DNA of 64,000 nt. Origin: Vibrio navarrensis (GTDB taxonomy: Bacteria > Pseudomonadota > Gammaproteobacteria > Enterobacterales > Vibrionaceae). Position numbers and translations under genes: made by a program. The stretch lies in contig NZ_CP065217.1 in the NCBI RefSeq assembly GCF_015767675.1, positions 1,178,001 through 1,242,000 on the forward strand, written 5' to 3'. Position 1 is the first letter of the stretch. Each line of letters opens with the position of its first letter. The notes beneath the pieces are model-generated. The model saw only the letters and a list, made by a program, of their open reading frames with translations, was not told the DNA's origin and ran no database searches. Positions 1-8,957 of this stretch are shown here, piece by piece.

Positions 1-157
1 ACCGAGTATTGCGCCGAATGGAGGTATGGTGATTTATAGCTCCATTTACGATAAGAAAAATGTACTGTCGATGGTGTCTATCGATGGTCGCTTTAAAGCT
101 AGATTACCGGCAACGAATGGGCGTGTCAGAGCTCCCGCATGGTCTCCGTTTTTGTAG
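1..157 (+). CDS. tolB: TolB C-terminal end (partial)
   Basis: The reading frame starting at base 2 gives about 51 residues and stops with TAG at 155-157. It contains the beta-propeller-like stretch [13 protein letters not shown] and ends RAPAWSPFL, as expected for the last blade of TolB, the periplasmic protein of the Tol-Pal envelope system that contacts Pal. The gene begins outside the window. The identification rests on this fragment plus its position 31 bases upstream of pal, which is the conserved tol-pal order. The fragment alone would be weak evidence. Confidence 0.85.
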   Translation, partial: PSIAPNGGMVIYSSIYDKKNVLSMVSIDGRFKARLPATNGRVRAPAWSPFL

Positions 158-188
158 CAACTAAGTTTGATTAATAAAGGAAAATAAG

Positions 189-743
189 ATGCAACTTAAC
201 AAGGTTCTTAAAGGGCTTCTAATCGCACTCCCAGTAATGGCTGTTACAGCGTGTAGCTCAAGTGATGACGCAGCGTCTAACGCTGGCACCAGCACTGAAA
301 CTAACCAAACAACGTCTGGTGGTTCAGCGACGACTGGTGGTACTGATACCACAGTGATCACGCCGATCAACCAAAACGGTCAGCTATCTGAGCAAGAGCT
401 TAAAGAACAGACTCTGCGTGAAACTCAAACCGTTTACTTCGCGTTTGATAACGCAACTATCTCAAGTGACTACGAAGAGATGCTAGCGGCGCACGCGGCG
501 TACCTAAGCAAAAACCCGTCTCTGAAAGTGACTATCGAAGGTCACGCCGACGAGCGTGGTACACCTGAGTACAACATCGCGCTGGGTGAGCGCCGTGCAC
601 AAGCTGTAGCGAAATACCTGCAAGCGATGGGCGTTCAAGCGGATCAAATCTCTATCGTGAGCTACGGCGAAGAGAAACCTCTTCTTCTTGGTCAAACCGA
701 AGAAATCTACGCGAAAAACCGTCGCGCAGTATTGGTTTACTAA
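189..743 (+). CDS. pal: Peptidoglycan-associated lipoprotein Pal
   Basis: The protein has 184 residues. The N-terminus is a lipoprotein signal with lipobox VTAC and the lipidated cysteine at residue 22. The +2 residue is Ser, which agrees with sorting to the outer membrane. A Ser/Thr/Gly-rich linker (about 23-65) leads to an OmpA-like peptidoglycan-binding domain with [24 protein letters not shown] and GERRAQAV, the standard motif set for diaminopimelate binding. Pal tethers the outer membrane to peptidoglycan and works with TolB and TolQRA during cell constriction. AAGGAAAATAAG precedes the ATG. It lies between tolB and cpoB in the conserved tol-pal operon order. Confidence 0.97.
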   Translation: MQLNKVLKGLLIALPVMAVTACSSSDDAASNAGTSTETNQTTSGGSATTGGTDTTVITPINQNGQLSEQELKEQTLRETQTVYFAFDNATISSDYEEMLAAHAAYLSKNPSLKVTIEGHADERGTPEYNIALGERRAQAVAKYLQAMGVQADQISIVSYGEEKPLLLGQTEEIYAKNRRAVLVY

Positions 744-758
744 TTGAGGGAATGCCTC

Positions 759-1559
759 ATGTTCAGTAACACTAAGCGAGCGGTTACGCTTACGTTACTG
801 GCAAGTGCAGCGAATATTGCATTCGCTGCACCAGCCCCAGTATCTGATCTCAATAGCGAGCCCGTGACAGCGTCTGTTGTCAACGCTAGCCCATCTGCCG
901 TTAACGCTGCTCCCGAAACGGATGTTCAGCGTCTTGAGCGTCTTCTGCAAAATCGAAATCGAGTTCAACTGCAGATGCAGCAACAAATCGATCAAATGTC
1001 GCTAGAAATCGCTGAGTTGCGTGGCAAACTTGAGCGCAATAGCTACGATATGCAGCAAATGCTGGAAAGACAGCGTGAACTGTTCATCGAGTTGGATCGC
1101 GTACGGGGCGAAATTAAGTCCGTAGGGAATACGAGCGTACCAGCGGCCGATGTGGATTCGGGTGCAGATAAAGGTGTGTACAGTACCAACGTGGATGAAC
1201 AGACCGCATATCAAAATGCAGTTGACATGATTTTGAAAAAGCGCGATTACGCTGGTGCGATTGCTGCATTTATTCAGTTTCAAAAAGATTTCCCAAGTTC
1301 GAGTTATGCTGCGAATGCAAGCTATTGGCTAGGTCAGCTTTATTTTGCGCAAAAGCAGGATAAAGAGGCGGCGAAGAGTTTTGCTGAGGTTGTTACCTAC
1401 CGTGATTCCAACAAGCGTGCTGACGCTTTGGTCAAGCTGGGTGATATTGCGGCTCGCAACAACAATCAGGCGGAAGCGAAGAAGTTTTATCAGCAGGCGA
1501 TTGACGAACATCCCGGTAGTGCTTCGGCCAAGGTCGCTAAATCAAAATTGCAAGAATAA
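759..1559 (+). CDS. cpoB: Cell division coordinator CpoB (YbgF)
   Basis: I chose the ATG at 759 (266 residues) because GAGGG lies about eight bases upstream and it opens with a normal Sec signal peptide ([16 protein letters not shown]...AFA). An in-frame TTG at 744 would add five unlikely residues. After the signal there is a Gln/Leu-rich coiled-coil segment (about 55-120), the YbgF trimerisation region. The C-terminal half carries tetratricopeptide-type repeats ([40 protein letters not shown]). CpoB is periplasmic and links PBP1B peptidoglycan synthesis to Tol-driven outer-membrane constriction. It is the last gene of the operon, directly after pal, and is followed by a strong terminator. 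Confidence 0.94.
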   Translation: MFSNTKRAVTLTLLASAANIAFAAPAPVSDLNSEPVTASVVNASPSAVNAAPETDVQRLERLLQNRNRVQLQMQQQIDQMSLEIAELRGKLERNSYDMQQMLERQRELFIELDRVRGEIKSVGNTSVPAADVDSGADKGVYSTNVDEQTAYQNAVDMILKKRDYAGAIAAFIQFQKDFPSSSYAANASYWLGQLYFAQKQDKEAAKSFAEVVTYRDSNKRADALVKLGDIAARNNNQAEAKKFYQQAIDEHPGSASAKVAKSKLQE

Positions 1560-1582
1560 GGAGCTCAGGCTCCTTATTTTTT
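1555..1582 (+). terminator. Rho-independent terminator of the tol-pal operon
   Basis: A perfect 10-bp stem (AATAAGGAGC at 1555-1564 with GCTCCTTATT at 1569-1578) with a TCAG loop runs into a T tract ending at 1582. The stem overlaps the cpoB stop codon. Confidence 0.93.
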
Positions 1583-1672
1583 GCCAGTTTTCTGCATGCT
1601 ATGGCTTTTGCATCTTCTATTCGCTTGAGGTTACAATACGCGAACTATAGGAAGTTGCGTAGAGCACGAGCA

Positions 1673-2734
1673 ATGAGCCACATTTTAGACAAGATTGACA
1701 CGGTTTATCCTTTCCCTCCAAAGCCTATCCCTTTGACGCAGGAACAAAAAGAGCAACATCTTTCCAACATCAAGGCATTGTTGAAAGAGAAAGATGCCGT
1801 TCTGATTGCCCATTATTACACTGATCCTGAAATTCAAGCCCTCGCGGAAGAAACGGGTGGCTTTGTCGGCGACTCTCTGGAGATGGCCAAGTTTGGTAAC
1901 CGCCACCCAGCGAGCACCTTGATTATTGCTGGTGTGCGCTTTATGGGTGAATCGGCAAAAATCCTCACCCCAGAGAAACGTATTTTGATGCCGACATTGG
2001 AAGCCGAATGTTCTTTGGATCTGGGTTGTCCTGCTGACAAGTTCACGGCGTTTTGTGACGCGCATCCAGACCATACGGTCGTGGTGTATGCCAACACGTC
2101 TGCTGCGGTGAAAGCGCGAGCTGACTGGGTGGTGACGTCCAGTATTGCACTTGAAATTGTCGAGCATTTGGACGCCGAAGATAAGCCGATCATTTGGGGA
2201 CCAGATCGCCACTTGGGCTCTTACATCGCAAAGAAAACTGGTGCTGACATGCTACTTTGGCAAGGTGAATGTGTCGTGCATGATGAGTTCTCTGCCGATG
2301 CGTTACGCAAAATGAAAGCAGTTTATCCCGATGCCGCTATTTTGGTGCATCCCGAATCGCCAGCCAGTGTGGTTGAACTGGCCGATGCCGTGGGTTCAAC
2401 CAGCCAACTGATCAAAGCGGCCAAGGCATTACCTCAGCAGAAGATGATCGTCGCGACCGACAAAGGCATTTTCTTTAAAATGCAGCAGCTCGTGCCAGAG
2501 AAGGAGCTGATTGAAGCGCCGACAGCCGGTGCCGGCGCAACATGTCGCAGTTGTGCCCATTGCCCTTGGATGGCGATGAATGGCCTGCAAGCCATTGAGA
2601 CCGCTTTGCGTGATGGTGGTGAACGACATGAGATTTTTGTAGATGAAGAATTGCGTGTTAAGTCTTTGATTCCATTAAACCGTATGTTGGACTTTGCCGA
2701 AAGATTGAACATGCAGGTAAAAGGAAACGCCTAA
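1673..2734 (+). CDS. nadA: Quinolinate synthase A
   Basis: NadA condenses iminoaspartate with dihydroxyacetone phosphate to quinolinate in de novo NAD synthesis, using an oxygen-sensitive [4Fe-4S] cluster. The start at 1673 ([15 protein letters not shown]) gives 353 residues, close to the 347 of E. coli. The in-frame extension back to 1601 looks untranslated. Cysteines fall at residues 113 (ECSLDLGC), 200 (GECVVHD) and 291/294/297 (CRSCAHC), matching the cluster ligands and CxxCxxC motif of the enterobacterial enzyme. HYYTDP and GDSLEMAK near the N-terminus are also family signatures. The gene stands alone between the tol-pal terminator and its own terminator. Confidence 0.97.
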   Translation: MSHILDKIDTVYPFPPKPIPLTQEQKEQHLSNIKALLKEKDAVLIAHYYTDPEIQALAEETGGFVGDSLEMAKFGNRHPASTLIIAGVRFMGESAKILTPEKRILMPTLEAECSLDLGCPADKFTAFCDAHPDHTVVVYANTSAAVKARADWVVTSSIALEIVEHLDAEDKPIIWGPDRHLGSYIAKKTGADMLLWQGECVVHDEFSADALRKMKAVYPDAAILVHPESPASVVELADAVGSTSQLIKAAKALPQQKMIVATDKGIFFKMQQLVPEKELIEAPTAGAGATCRSCAHCPWMAMNGLQAIETALRDGGERHEIFVDEELRVKSLIPLNRMLDFAERLNMQVKGNA

Positions 2735-2760
2735 TACTGCGCACAAGATCACAAAATGGA

Positions 2761-2787
2761 AACCAGCCTAACCGGCTGGTTTTTTTA
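2761..2787 (+). terminator. Rho-independent terminator after nadA
   Basis: AACCAGCC (2761-2768) pairs with GGCTGGTT (2774-2781) around a five-base loop and is followed by a run of T to 2786. Confidence 0.93.
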
Positions 2788-2838
2788 TCTCAAATAATTG
2801 GCTTATATTCAGCACCCTGATGAATAAAGGGGTTCACT

Positions 2839-3882
2839 ATGTCGATTTGGCTGGTGCTAAAAAAGTGGTTTCAAACCCATGTATTTAGGCTAAGCAACCG
2901 CAATTTACTGTTACTGGTTGGCGTGTACCTGAGCCTTTGCTGGGGACTATTACGTTGGGCTGGTGAGGATGCGATTACCCGTGATCTCTCGGTATTTGTT
3001 TACTATTTGATGGTGACGGCATCGACAGTGGGGTATGGCGACTTATCACCCAGCACCACTTTTGGTCGCTGGGTTGTGGTTCTCGTTGTTATTCCAGGTG
3101 GATTGAGTCTGTTTGCTGCGTTACTCAGTCGTATCGCGGCTGGGGCGATTGATTACTGGCGTGCTGGCGTCTTGGGTAAAAGGAGAGTTCGAGTGGAAAA
3201 TCATATTCTTTTATTAGGCTGGAATAACCAGCGAACGATTCATTTGATCCGCATGCTGCAACATGAAGAAGCGGGTAAGCGGCCGATTGTGCTCTGTAGC
3301 CGTTCAGACATTGAGAACCCATTACCCGGCGAGATAGGTTTTGTCAAAGTGACCAGCTATACCGATGGTCAAGAGATGAACAACGCCAACGTGGAGCAAG
3401 CGAGTTGCATCATCGTCGATACCCAGCAAGATGACATTACCCTGTCCGCCGCGCTCTATTGTGCGAGCGTCAACCCGAACGCCCATTTGGTGGCCTATTT
3501 CAAAGATGATGCGCTTGGCCGTTTGCTTAGCCAGCACTGCCCAACCGCAGAATGCATTCCTGCGGTGGGTGCGGAAATGCTGGCCAAGGCGGCCGTTGAC
3601 CCTGGCTCTAGCACTTTGCATCAAGAGCTACTCGCATCGACCAGAGGGATGACGCAATACTCAGTGTTGTACCCGAAAACGCAACCTGAAACCAATGTCG
3701 CCAGTGTGTTCACCTTTATTAAGCAACAGCATCAGGCAACGCTAATTGCCGTTGATGTCGGCCAAGGGATTGAACTCAATCCACCACTCAACAAGCGCAT
3801 TCCATCCGGCAGCAAGCTCTTTTACATTGCAGACGAGCGGGTGGAGTCGTTCCACTGGAAAACAATGAATCAATTAAGGTAA
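2839..3882 (+). CDS. Two-TM potassium channel with TrkA-N (RCK) domain
   Basis: A membrane protein of 347 residues. The first hydrophobic helix (about 22-40) is followed by a pore loop with the K+ selectivity filter TVGYGD (63-68) and a second helix (about 80-100). The cytoplasmic part begins with a Rossmann-like RCK/TrkA-N domain (ILLLGWNNQRTIHLIRML) with an acidic strand (IIVDTQQDD), as in ligand-gated prokaryotic K+ channels. The glycine pattern is changed to GWNNQ, so the nucleotide or ligand bound cannot be assumed. Only 16 bases separate it from the DUF350 gene, which suggests a shared operon with the next three genes. A good purine-rich site (AAAGGGG) precedes the ATG. Confidence 0.88.
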   Translation: MSIWLVLKKWFQTHVFRLSNRNLLLLVGVYLSLCWGLLRWAGEDAITRDLSVFVYYLMVTASTVGYGDLSPSTTFGRWVVVLVVIPGGLSLFAALLSRIAAGAIDYWRAGVLGKRRVRVENHILLLGWNNQRTIHLIRMLQHEEAGKRPIVLCSRSDIENPLPGEIGFVKVTSYTDGQEMNNANVEQASCIIVDTQQDDITLSAALYCASVNPNAHLVAYFKDDALGRLLSQHCPTAECIPAVGAEMLAKAAVDPGSSTLHQELLASTRGMTQYSVLYPKTQPETNVASVFTFIKQQHQATLIAVDVGQGIELNPPLNKRIPSGSKLFYIADERVESFHWKTMNQLR

Positions 3883-3898
3883 ACATCTAGGTAAAATC

Positions 3899-4315
3899 AT
3901 GGACATGCTCTCTAAGTTGTTGGCAGGATTCCCCAACTTTCTCCTCTATTTTTCACTGTCGTTGGCTTTTGTGCTGGCTTTTAAATTTATCTATGTCCGA
4001 CTGACACCATATGACGAGTGGACGCTGATAAAAGATCATAAAAACACCGCTGCGGCGATCGCCCTTAGCGGCGCGTTTTTGGGGTACTGCTTGGCCATCT
4101 CAGGCGCGGCGAAAAACTCGCTCAACATTGCTGACTTTGCCGTTTGGGGCGTTGTTGCCTTGATGGCGCAATTGGTCGCGTTTGCCATCGTTCGTTTGGT
4201 GTTATTGCCGCGCATCGGTGAGCGAATTGAGAACGATGAAGTGCCAGCGGGCATTGTTCTGGCAACGGTTTCGGTGTCTGTGGGTGTACTCAATGCTGCG
4301 TGCATGTCTTACTAG
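3899..4315 (+). CDS. DUF350 membrane protein (YjfL-like)
   Basis: The protein has 138 residues and four predicted membrane helices (about 10-30, 50-70, 78-100, 115-135). The stretches KNTAAAIALSGAFLGY and GIVLATVSVSVGVLNAA are typical of DUF350, the family of E. coli YjfL. Its biochemical role is unknown. The order DUF350, DUF1190, glutathionylspermidine-synthase-like is conserved in E. coli (yjfL-yjfM-yjfC), so it is probably a membrane partner of the downstream ATP-grasp protein. It ends nine bases before the next gene's ATG and shares its ribosome-binding region. Confidence 0.85.
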   Translation: MDMLSKLLAGFPNFLLYFSLSLAFVLAFKFIYVRLTPYDEWTLIKDHKNTAAAIALSGAFLGYCLAISGAAKNSLNIADFAVWGVVALMAQLVAFAIVRLVLLPRIGERIENDEVPAGIVLATVSVSVGVLNAACMSY

Positions 4316-4323
4316 GAGTCGAG

Positions 4324-4887
4324 ATGAAACGCAGTTCTAACGTGAAAAAATCGTCTTTTGAGAAGGTCATGCCTGCCCTTCCTTATCTTCTCTTTGGTGG
4401 TGTCGCTGCCTACTCATTCTATGAGCCCAAGACAGAAGGCTATATTTACCGAGACAGCGAACAGTGCAAAAGAAACCACGCCAGCTATTCAGAGCAGTGC
4501 GAACTGGCCTACAAAGAGGCAGTCGCGCGCGCGGAGTTCAGTGCGCCGCGCTATCAATCAGAAAGTGAATGTAAAAGAGAGTTTGGCTATGATTCTGATG
4601 ACTGCTACTACAGCAGCACCTACCACTCTTATATGCCACGCATGAGCAGCTTCTTTTACACACGAGACACCAGCGGTTTAAAGTCTCGCTCAAACGCCTT
4701 TTTCTCTGAGCCGCTCTACCGCTATCGTAGTGGTTACTACTCTGGCAGTGGTGTTTCTTATGGTACGAAATTGGGCCAAGCGATGAAAATCAACACCAGC
4801 TCGATTAAGTCAAGCGGCGGCACGATAGGCAAAGTGATGTCGCGCGGCGGGTTTGGTAAATCGGTCTCTATCAGTCGAGGCGGCTAA
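4324..4887 (+). CDS. DUF1190 protein (YjfM/YgiB-like)
   Basis: I chose the ATG at 4324 because AGGAG lies six bases upstream (4314-4318). An in-frame ATG at 4300 would overlap the DUF350 gene. The 187-residue protein has one N-terminal hydrophobic segment (VMPALPYLLFGGVAAYS), so it is probably exported or membrane anchored. Cysteine pairs follow in DSEQCKRNHASYSEQC and SECKREFGYDSDDC. The tail is rich in Ser, Tyr and Gly and ends SRGGFGKSVSISRGG, as seen in DUF1190 members such as YgiB and YjfM. Function is unknown. Its stop codon abuts the start of the next gene. Confidence 0.82.
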   Translation: MKRSSNVKKSSFEKVMPALPYLLFGGVAAYSFYEPKTEGYIYRDSEQCKRNHASYSEQCELAYKEAVARAEFSAPRYQSESECKREFGYDSDDCYYSSTYHSYMPRMSSFFYTRDTSGLKSRSNAFFSEPLYRYRSGYYSGSGVSYGTKLGQAMKINTSSIKSSGGTIGKVMSRGGFGKSVSISRGG

Positions 4888-6051
4888 ATGTTTCGTCGCG
4901 AAATAAAAGAACGTGAAGATTGGCGCGCACTTGCCGAGCGCTACGGCTTTGGCTTTCATACCATGTACGGACAGCCCTATTGGGATGAATCGGCCTACTA
5001 TCAATTTAATTTGCAGCAGATTGAACACGATCTCGAAGCGCCGACGGAAGAGATCCACCAAATGTGCCTGTCCATCGTCGACAAAGTGGTGCATGACGAA
5101 GTGCTTCTGGCTCGTTTTGCCATACCCGAAACGATGTGGGAGGCGGTGCGCCGTTCATGGTTGATGCAAGAACCATCGCTTTACTCACGGCTTGATTTCG
5201 CCTATTCAGGCAACGGCCCAGCCAAGTTATACGAGAACAATGCCGACACCCCGACATCGCTGTTTGAAACGGCCTTTTGGCAGTGGATATGGTTGGAAGA
5301 TGTGGTGAGTCGAGGCGTGATTTCTCGACGCGCCGACCAGTTCAACATCTTACAAGACTATCTCATCGAACGGTTAGCCCATATTGCCCGTTTGCAGCCG
5401 GGGCAAACCTTGTACTTCAGTTGCTGTAAGGAGACTGAAGAAGACCGGGCGACCGTGCAGTATCTTGAGGATTGTGCAAGAGAAGCCAGACTTTCCACTG
5501 CGTTTGTCTATATCGAAGACATTGGTGTCGATGAAGAAGGGCAATTTGTCGATCTCGAGAATCGGGTTATTCGCTGGATGTTCAAACTCTACCCTTGGGA
5601 AGAGATGTTCCATGATGAGTACAGCCAGTTTCTCACCACGTCGAAAATCAATTGGTTGGAGCCGATGTGGAAGTCGGTATTGTCGAATAAAGCGTTGTTG
5701 CCCTTGCTATGGCAAGAGTTCGAGGGGCATCCCAACCTTCTGCCGGCCTATTTTGCCGATGATACAAAAGCGAGCGCATTGAGTGATTTTGTGCGCAAGC
5801 CCTTGTTTTCTCGTGAAGGAGCGAACATTGAGATCGTACGTAATGGGAAATCTCGTCATAAAACCGACGGGCCGTATGGGGAAGGGCGTTTTATTGTCCA
5901 ACAATATTGCCCGTTGCCAAAGTTTGCTGATAACCACACCTTAATCGGTAGTTGGTTAGTCAACGACAAAGCGGCGGGTATTTCGATTCGTGAAGATTCA
6001 AGTTTGATCACTCAAGACTTGGCTCGTTACCTGCCGCACGTGATCGTGTAA
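4888..6051 (+). CDS. Glutathionylspermidine-synthase-like ATP-grasp protein (YjfC/YgiC)
   Basis: At 387 residues it has the length of E. coli YjfC. It carries the family's hallmarks: WDESAYYQF near the N-terminus, LYENNADTPTSLFE (about 112-126), the ATP-grasp region KPLFSREGANIEI (about 304-316) and FIVQQYCPLP. The family resembles the C-terminal synthetase half of glutathionylspermidine synthetase, but YgiC and YjfC lack the amidase half and were not shown to make glutathionylspermidine. The substrate should therefore be treated as an unidentified peptide or amine. The ATG follows the DUF1190 stop codon directly, so translation is probably coupled. Sure of the family, unsure of the reaction. 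Confidence 0.9.
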   Translation: MFRREIKEREDWRALAERYGFGFHTMYGQPYWDESAYYQFNLQQIEHDLEAPTEEIHQMCLSIVDKVVHDEVLLARFAIPETMWEAVRRSWLMQEPSLYSRLDFAYSGNGPAKLYENNADTPTSLFETAFWQWIWLEDVVSRGVISRRADQFNILQDYLIERLAHIARLQPGQTLYFSCCKETEEDRATVQYLEDCAREARLSTAFVYIEDIGVDEEGQFVDLENRVIRWMFKLYPWEEMFHDEYSQFLTTSKINWLEPMWKSVLSNKALLPLLWQEFEGHPNLLPAYFADDTKASALSDFVRKPLFSREGANIEIVRNGKSRHKTDGPYGEGRFIVQQYCPLPKFADNHTLIGSWLVNDKAAGISIREDSSLITQDLARYLPHVIV

Positions 6052-6063
6052 CGTCCTGTCAGC

Positions 6064-6115
6064 AAAAGGCACCGAGGCCGCCCTTGTGGGTTTTCTCCTC
6101 AGTGCCTTTTCTTTT
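6064..6115. terminator. Bidirectional terminator between convergent operons
   Basis: AAAAGGCAC (6064-6072) pairs with GTGCCTTTT (6102-6110), and GAGG with CCTC just inside. T-rich flanks occur in both directions. It serves the YjfC-like gene on the plus strand and the PCuAC gene on the minus strand. Confidence 0.85.
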
Positions 6116-6159
6116 TCGCGAGTTATCTTGCTATTGCATCTTCATCATGGCAGGCGGTA

Positions 6160-6627
6160 TTAGTGAGTGTGAGTATGCACATGGCCCGCTTCTTCAATCG
6201 CCATCTCGACTTCGATACTGCCCGCTTTTTTAAACGTCAGCGTCATCGGGAAGCGTTCGCCTTTCTTATAGCTCTGGCTTGGGTTGAAGATCATCAGGTG
6301 ATAGCTGCCGGGTTCGAACATCACGCTTTGCATGCTGCCGACGCGAACCGCGTCAATTTTCTTCATCTGCATCATACCGTCAGCCATTTCATGAGTATGA
6401 ATTTCCACTCGCTCAGCGATTGGGGTTGACGCGCTGAGCAAGAAGTCGTCGCTAGTTGCGTTGTTCTTCAATTGGAAAAAGCCAGCAATCACCGTCGCCG
6501 TTGGTGGCGCTTCACGGCTCCAAGGGTGATCGATTTGTATGCTGCCTTGATGGTAGTCATGGGCAAAAACGCTGCTAGCGGCCAAGGACAGCAGTGTGAT
6601 GAGCAATGTGTGGATGGTTTTTTTCAT
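6160..6627 (-). CDS. PCu(A)C periplasmic copper chaperone
   Basis: The protein has 155 residues with a Sec signal peptide ending SSVFA-HDYH. The mature part shows the PCuAC pattern for Cu(I) binding: a His/Met cluster HTHEMADGMMQM followed some 30 residues later by YHLMIF, the H-x-M element. The C-terminus adds a His-rich tail HVHTHTH that can bind further metal. PCuAC proteins deliver copper in the periplasm, often to cytochrome oxidase. It is the last gene of a minus-strand cluster, 28 bases after the outer-membrane barrel gene, so a role in copper supply together with the MbnP/MbnH-like pair is likely. Confidence 0.9.
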   Translation of the reverse strand: MKKTIHTLLITLLSLAASSVFAHDYHQGSIQIDHPWSREAPPTATVIAGFFQLKNNATSDDFLLSASTPIAERVEIHTHEMADGMMQMKKIDAVRVGSMQSVMFEPGSYHLMIFNPSQSYKKGERFPMTLTFKKAGSIEVEMAIEEAGHVHTHTH

Positions 6628-6655
6628 TTTAATTTACCTTGTGGTTTTTCTTGGT

Positions 6656-7792
6656 TTACCAGTTCAGGTTGCCCTGATACACCAGCCAAAATGCGTTTTG
6701 GCTAAGGTGAGTGATTTCTTCGTAGTTACCTTGTAAGCGCAGCGTTTGCGCTGGCGCAAAATGCCAGTTGAGCACCGCGCTAATGCGTTGAGGACGCAAA
6801 CCTTCGGCATTGAGCGCTTGACTAAATTCACTGCTCTCTCTGCTGACTTGGTTGTCGCTGATGAGAGCGTCGTAACGCAGCGCCAGTTCAAACGTCTCTC
6901 TTTGCCAAACAATCTGCGAGCTCACCCCATACTGAAAGGCATCGAGGTCGGTTTGCATCTGCTGAGAGTCGCTAAGACGGGCATCGATTTGTTGCCCCAT
7001 CCATTGCGCTTCAATGCTAAATTGTTGCCACTGCCATTGAGCGCCGAGAGCAACCAAGGTGGTGGTGCCATCAAAGATAATCGCGCTGCTCGTGGTCGTA
7101 TGGCTATGACCTTGGTTGGTTTGTGCGCCGCGTTGGGTTGCATCGAAGTGTGCCAGCGAGCCGACGACTCGCCACGAATGCGCTTGTTTAAAACCTTGCC
7201 ATTGATAGCTCAAGCCAAGCGCTGCGGGTGTACTTTCGCTTGCATCCGCTTGGGCGGGGTAGCCATTGCCACGACCAACCCAAGCGGTAAGATCATGCAT
7301 ACCACTGGCGTAGGTGAGCTTGATGCTGTCGTCTTGATACTGGTTGGCGAGAAATGCTTGCTGTGACAACGATGCATCGACAAATCGCCAGTCGTGCTCA
7401 TGCACGTCATTGTACAAACCAATGGGCGACAGTTGACGGCCTAAACGTAAGGTCCAGTTTTGTCCGAGATGAGGTTGTAACCAGACCTCTTCGACCTCGA
7501 CATTCTCTCCGTGGTGGCTACCGAGGATGATTTTTCCGGCTAACACTTGCGGCCAAATGGCTAATAGCCCCAGCTCACCGTGCATCAATTGCACGCCTTG
7601 CTCTTGGTGCGCCGCATCTGCGCTGTTCAAAATACCCGGGATAGCAAATTGCTGATCGCGACTTTGATGGTAGTAGCCGAGTTGAGCGAACACGTTGCTT
7701 TTTACTTCAATGTTTGACTCATGGTTCGGGTTGGCATAGGCAATATGGCTAGAGAGCAAACTAACTGCCGTGAGTGTGAAAGCGTGTTTCAT
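6656..7792 (-). CDS. Outer-membrane beta-barrel protein of the copper cluster
   Basis: The protein has 378 residues with a signal peptide ending HIAYA-NPNH. The rest is made of short alternating hydrophobic strands with many aromatic residues (GYYHQSRDQQFAI, WTLRLGRQLSPIGLYNDVHEHDW, RLQGNYEEI) and ends in an aromatic residue (NLNW), the usual BamA-recognised terminus of outer-membrane barrels. I do not recognise a specific family; it looks porin-like and has no visible TonB box or plug. Its start overlaps the MbnH-like stop by four bases, so it is translationally coupled to that gene. It may be the outer-membrane channel or receptor of the copper system. Confidence 0.75.
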   Translation of the reverse strand: MKHAFTLTAVSLLSSHIAYANPNHESNIEVKSNVFAQLGYYHQSRDQQFAIPGILNSADAAHQEQGVQLMHGELGLLAIWPQVLAGKIILGSHHGENVEVEEVWLQPHLGQNWTLRLGRQLSPIGLYNDVHEHDWRFVDASLSQQAFLANQYQDDSIKLTYASGMHDLTAWVGRGNGYPAQADASESTPAALGLSYQWQGFKQAHSWRVVGSLAHFDATQRGAQTNQGHSHTTTSSAIIFDGTTTLVALGAQWQWQQFSIEAQWMGQQIDARLSDSQQMQTDLDAFQYGVSSQIVWQRETFELALRYDALISDNQVSRESSEFSQALNAEGLRPQRISAVLNWHFAPAQTLRLQGNYEEITHLSQNAFWLVYQGNLNW

Positions 7793-8952
7793 TGGTTATT
7801 CTCCGGCAAAAATGGGTTGGCATAGCGCGGGTTGCGAACAAAGGCTTCATCGTTGAGCGCCCCCAAAAAGGCCAGTACGTCCTGCTTCTCTTGCGGACTC
7901 AGAGTAAAACCATTGACAAACTCACTTTTGTTAGGGTTGAGTCGCCCATCGCCTTGGTAGAAACCGCTTTCGATATGACGACCGCCTGCGGCGTAAAAAT
8001 CCAGCACTTCAGAGAGCGTGGCGATGCTGCCGTCGTGCATGTATGGCGCGGTATAAGCAAGGTTGCGTAGCGTGGGCGGGCGAAATTTGCCTTTGTCCAC
8101 TGCGTTTGCTGTCACTGTATACAGGCCATTGTCTTGCGCTGGATAGCTGCCTTGCTCATCTAAGTTGTACAGGCCGGTGTTAAAAAATGGGCGACTGACA
8201 AATACCGTATCGGCGTGCAAGGTCGAATCGCTGAAATTAAAGCCGCTGTGACAATGAAAGCACTCCATCTTTTCGCTGTTGAACAGTGCCTGACCGCGTA
8301 GGGCCGCACTGCTCATCGTCCCTTGATCAAAATCGCTCTCTTTGGAGATCAAGGCGCGGTTAAACACCGCCAGCGCTTTGATGATGTTCGGCAAAGTCAC
8401 GGGTTGCTGCTCGTTCGGAAACGCTTGGTTAAACAGCGTCTGATATCGGGGATCTTGCTCAAAGCGTTGTAAAATCTCGTCACGATTCGCATCGTTAATC
8501 CCCATCTCAACCGGAAACTCACCAAACAGCGGGATCACCAGTTGTTGCTCTATGGTGTGCAACACCGGATTGGCCCAAGTGTAGGAGGCGTTGTAAGCCA
8601 CATTGGTTAGCGTTTGCGAGTTGCGGTGGAGCACCTCGCCGGTCGAACCGGTTGGAACCGCCAGCCCATCGGTAAACGCGAGCGCCTGCTGATGGCAAGA
8701 TTCACACGCAAAGGTTTGATTGCCCGATAAACGCTTGTCGTAGAACAGGTGTCGTCCCAACTGGAATTTTTCTTCACTGGCCGGGTTATCGTTTGGCTCT
8801 CTCGGCATGGGAAGAGAGCCCGTTTGAAAGTCAAAACCACTGTGGTTGGTTGAACCCGCCGCAGTGACGTCGTAGCTTGATTCGCCGTCACAGCCCGTTA
8901 CTGATGCCAGCACGAGCAGTGTCAGCAAACCACTCTTGAGGTTTGCTGACAT
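7789..8952 (-). CDS. MbnH-like di-heme cytochrome c peroxidase family lipoprotein
   Basis: The start at 8952 (387 residues) has GGAG about eight bases upstream and opens a lipoprotein signal ending VTGC (Cys21). The +2 residue is Asp, the classical inner-membrane retention signal. Two heme-c sites, CESCH (83-87) and CFHCH (231-235), and the C-terminal APYMHDGS stretch place it in the MauG/CcpA di-heme superfamily. The MbnP-like gene ends five bases before it. In the metallo-mystery-pair systems, MbnH oxidises a tryptophan of its partner MbnP to kynurenine, creating a copper site. I infer the same pairing here from gene order and motifs, not from any assay. Confidence 0.85.
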   Translation of the reverse strand: MSANLKSGLLTLLVLASVTGCDGESSYDVTAAGSTNHSGFDFQTGSLPMPREPNDNPASEEKFQLGRHLFYDKRLSGNQTFACESCHQQALAFTDGLAVPTGSTGEVLHRNSQTLTNVAYNASYTWANPVLHTIEQQLVIPLFGEFPVEMGINDANRDEILQRFEQDPRYQTLFNQAFPNEQQPVTLPNIIKALAVFNRALISKESDFDQGTMSSAALRGQALFNSEKMECFHCHSGFNFSDSTLHADTVFVSRPFFNTGLYNLDEQGSYPAQDNGLYTVTANAVDKGKFRPPTLRNLAYTAPYMHDGSIATLSEVLDFYAAGGRHIESGFYQGDGRLNPNKSEFVNGFTLSPQEKQDVLAFLGALNDEAFVRNPRYANPFLPENNQ

Positions 8953-8957
8953 CGGTA

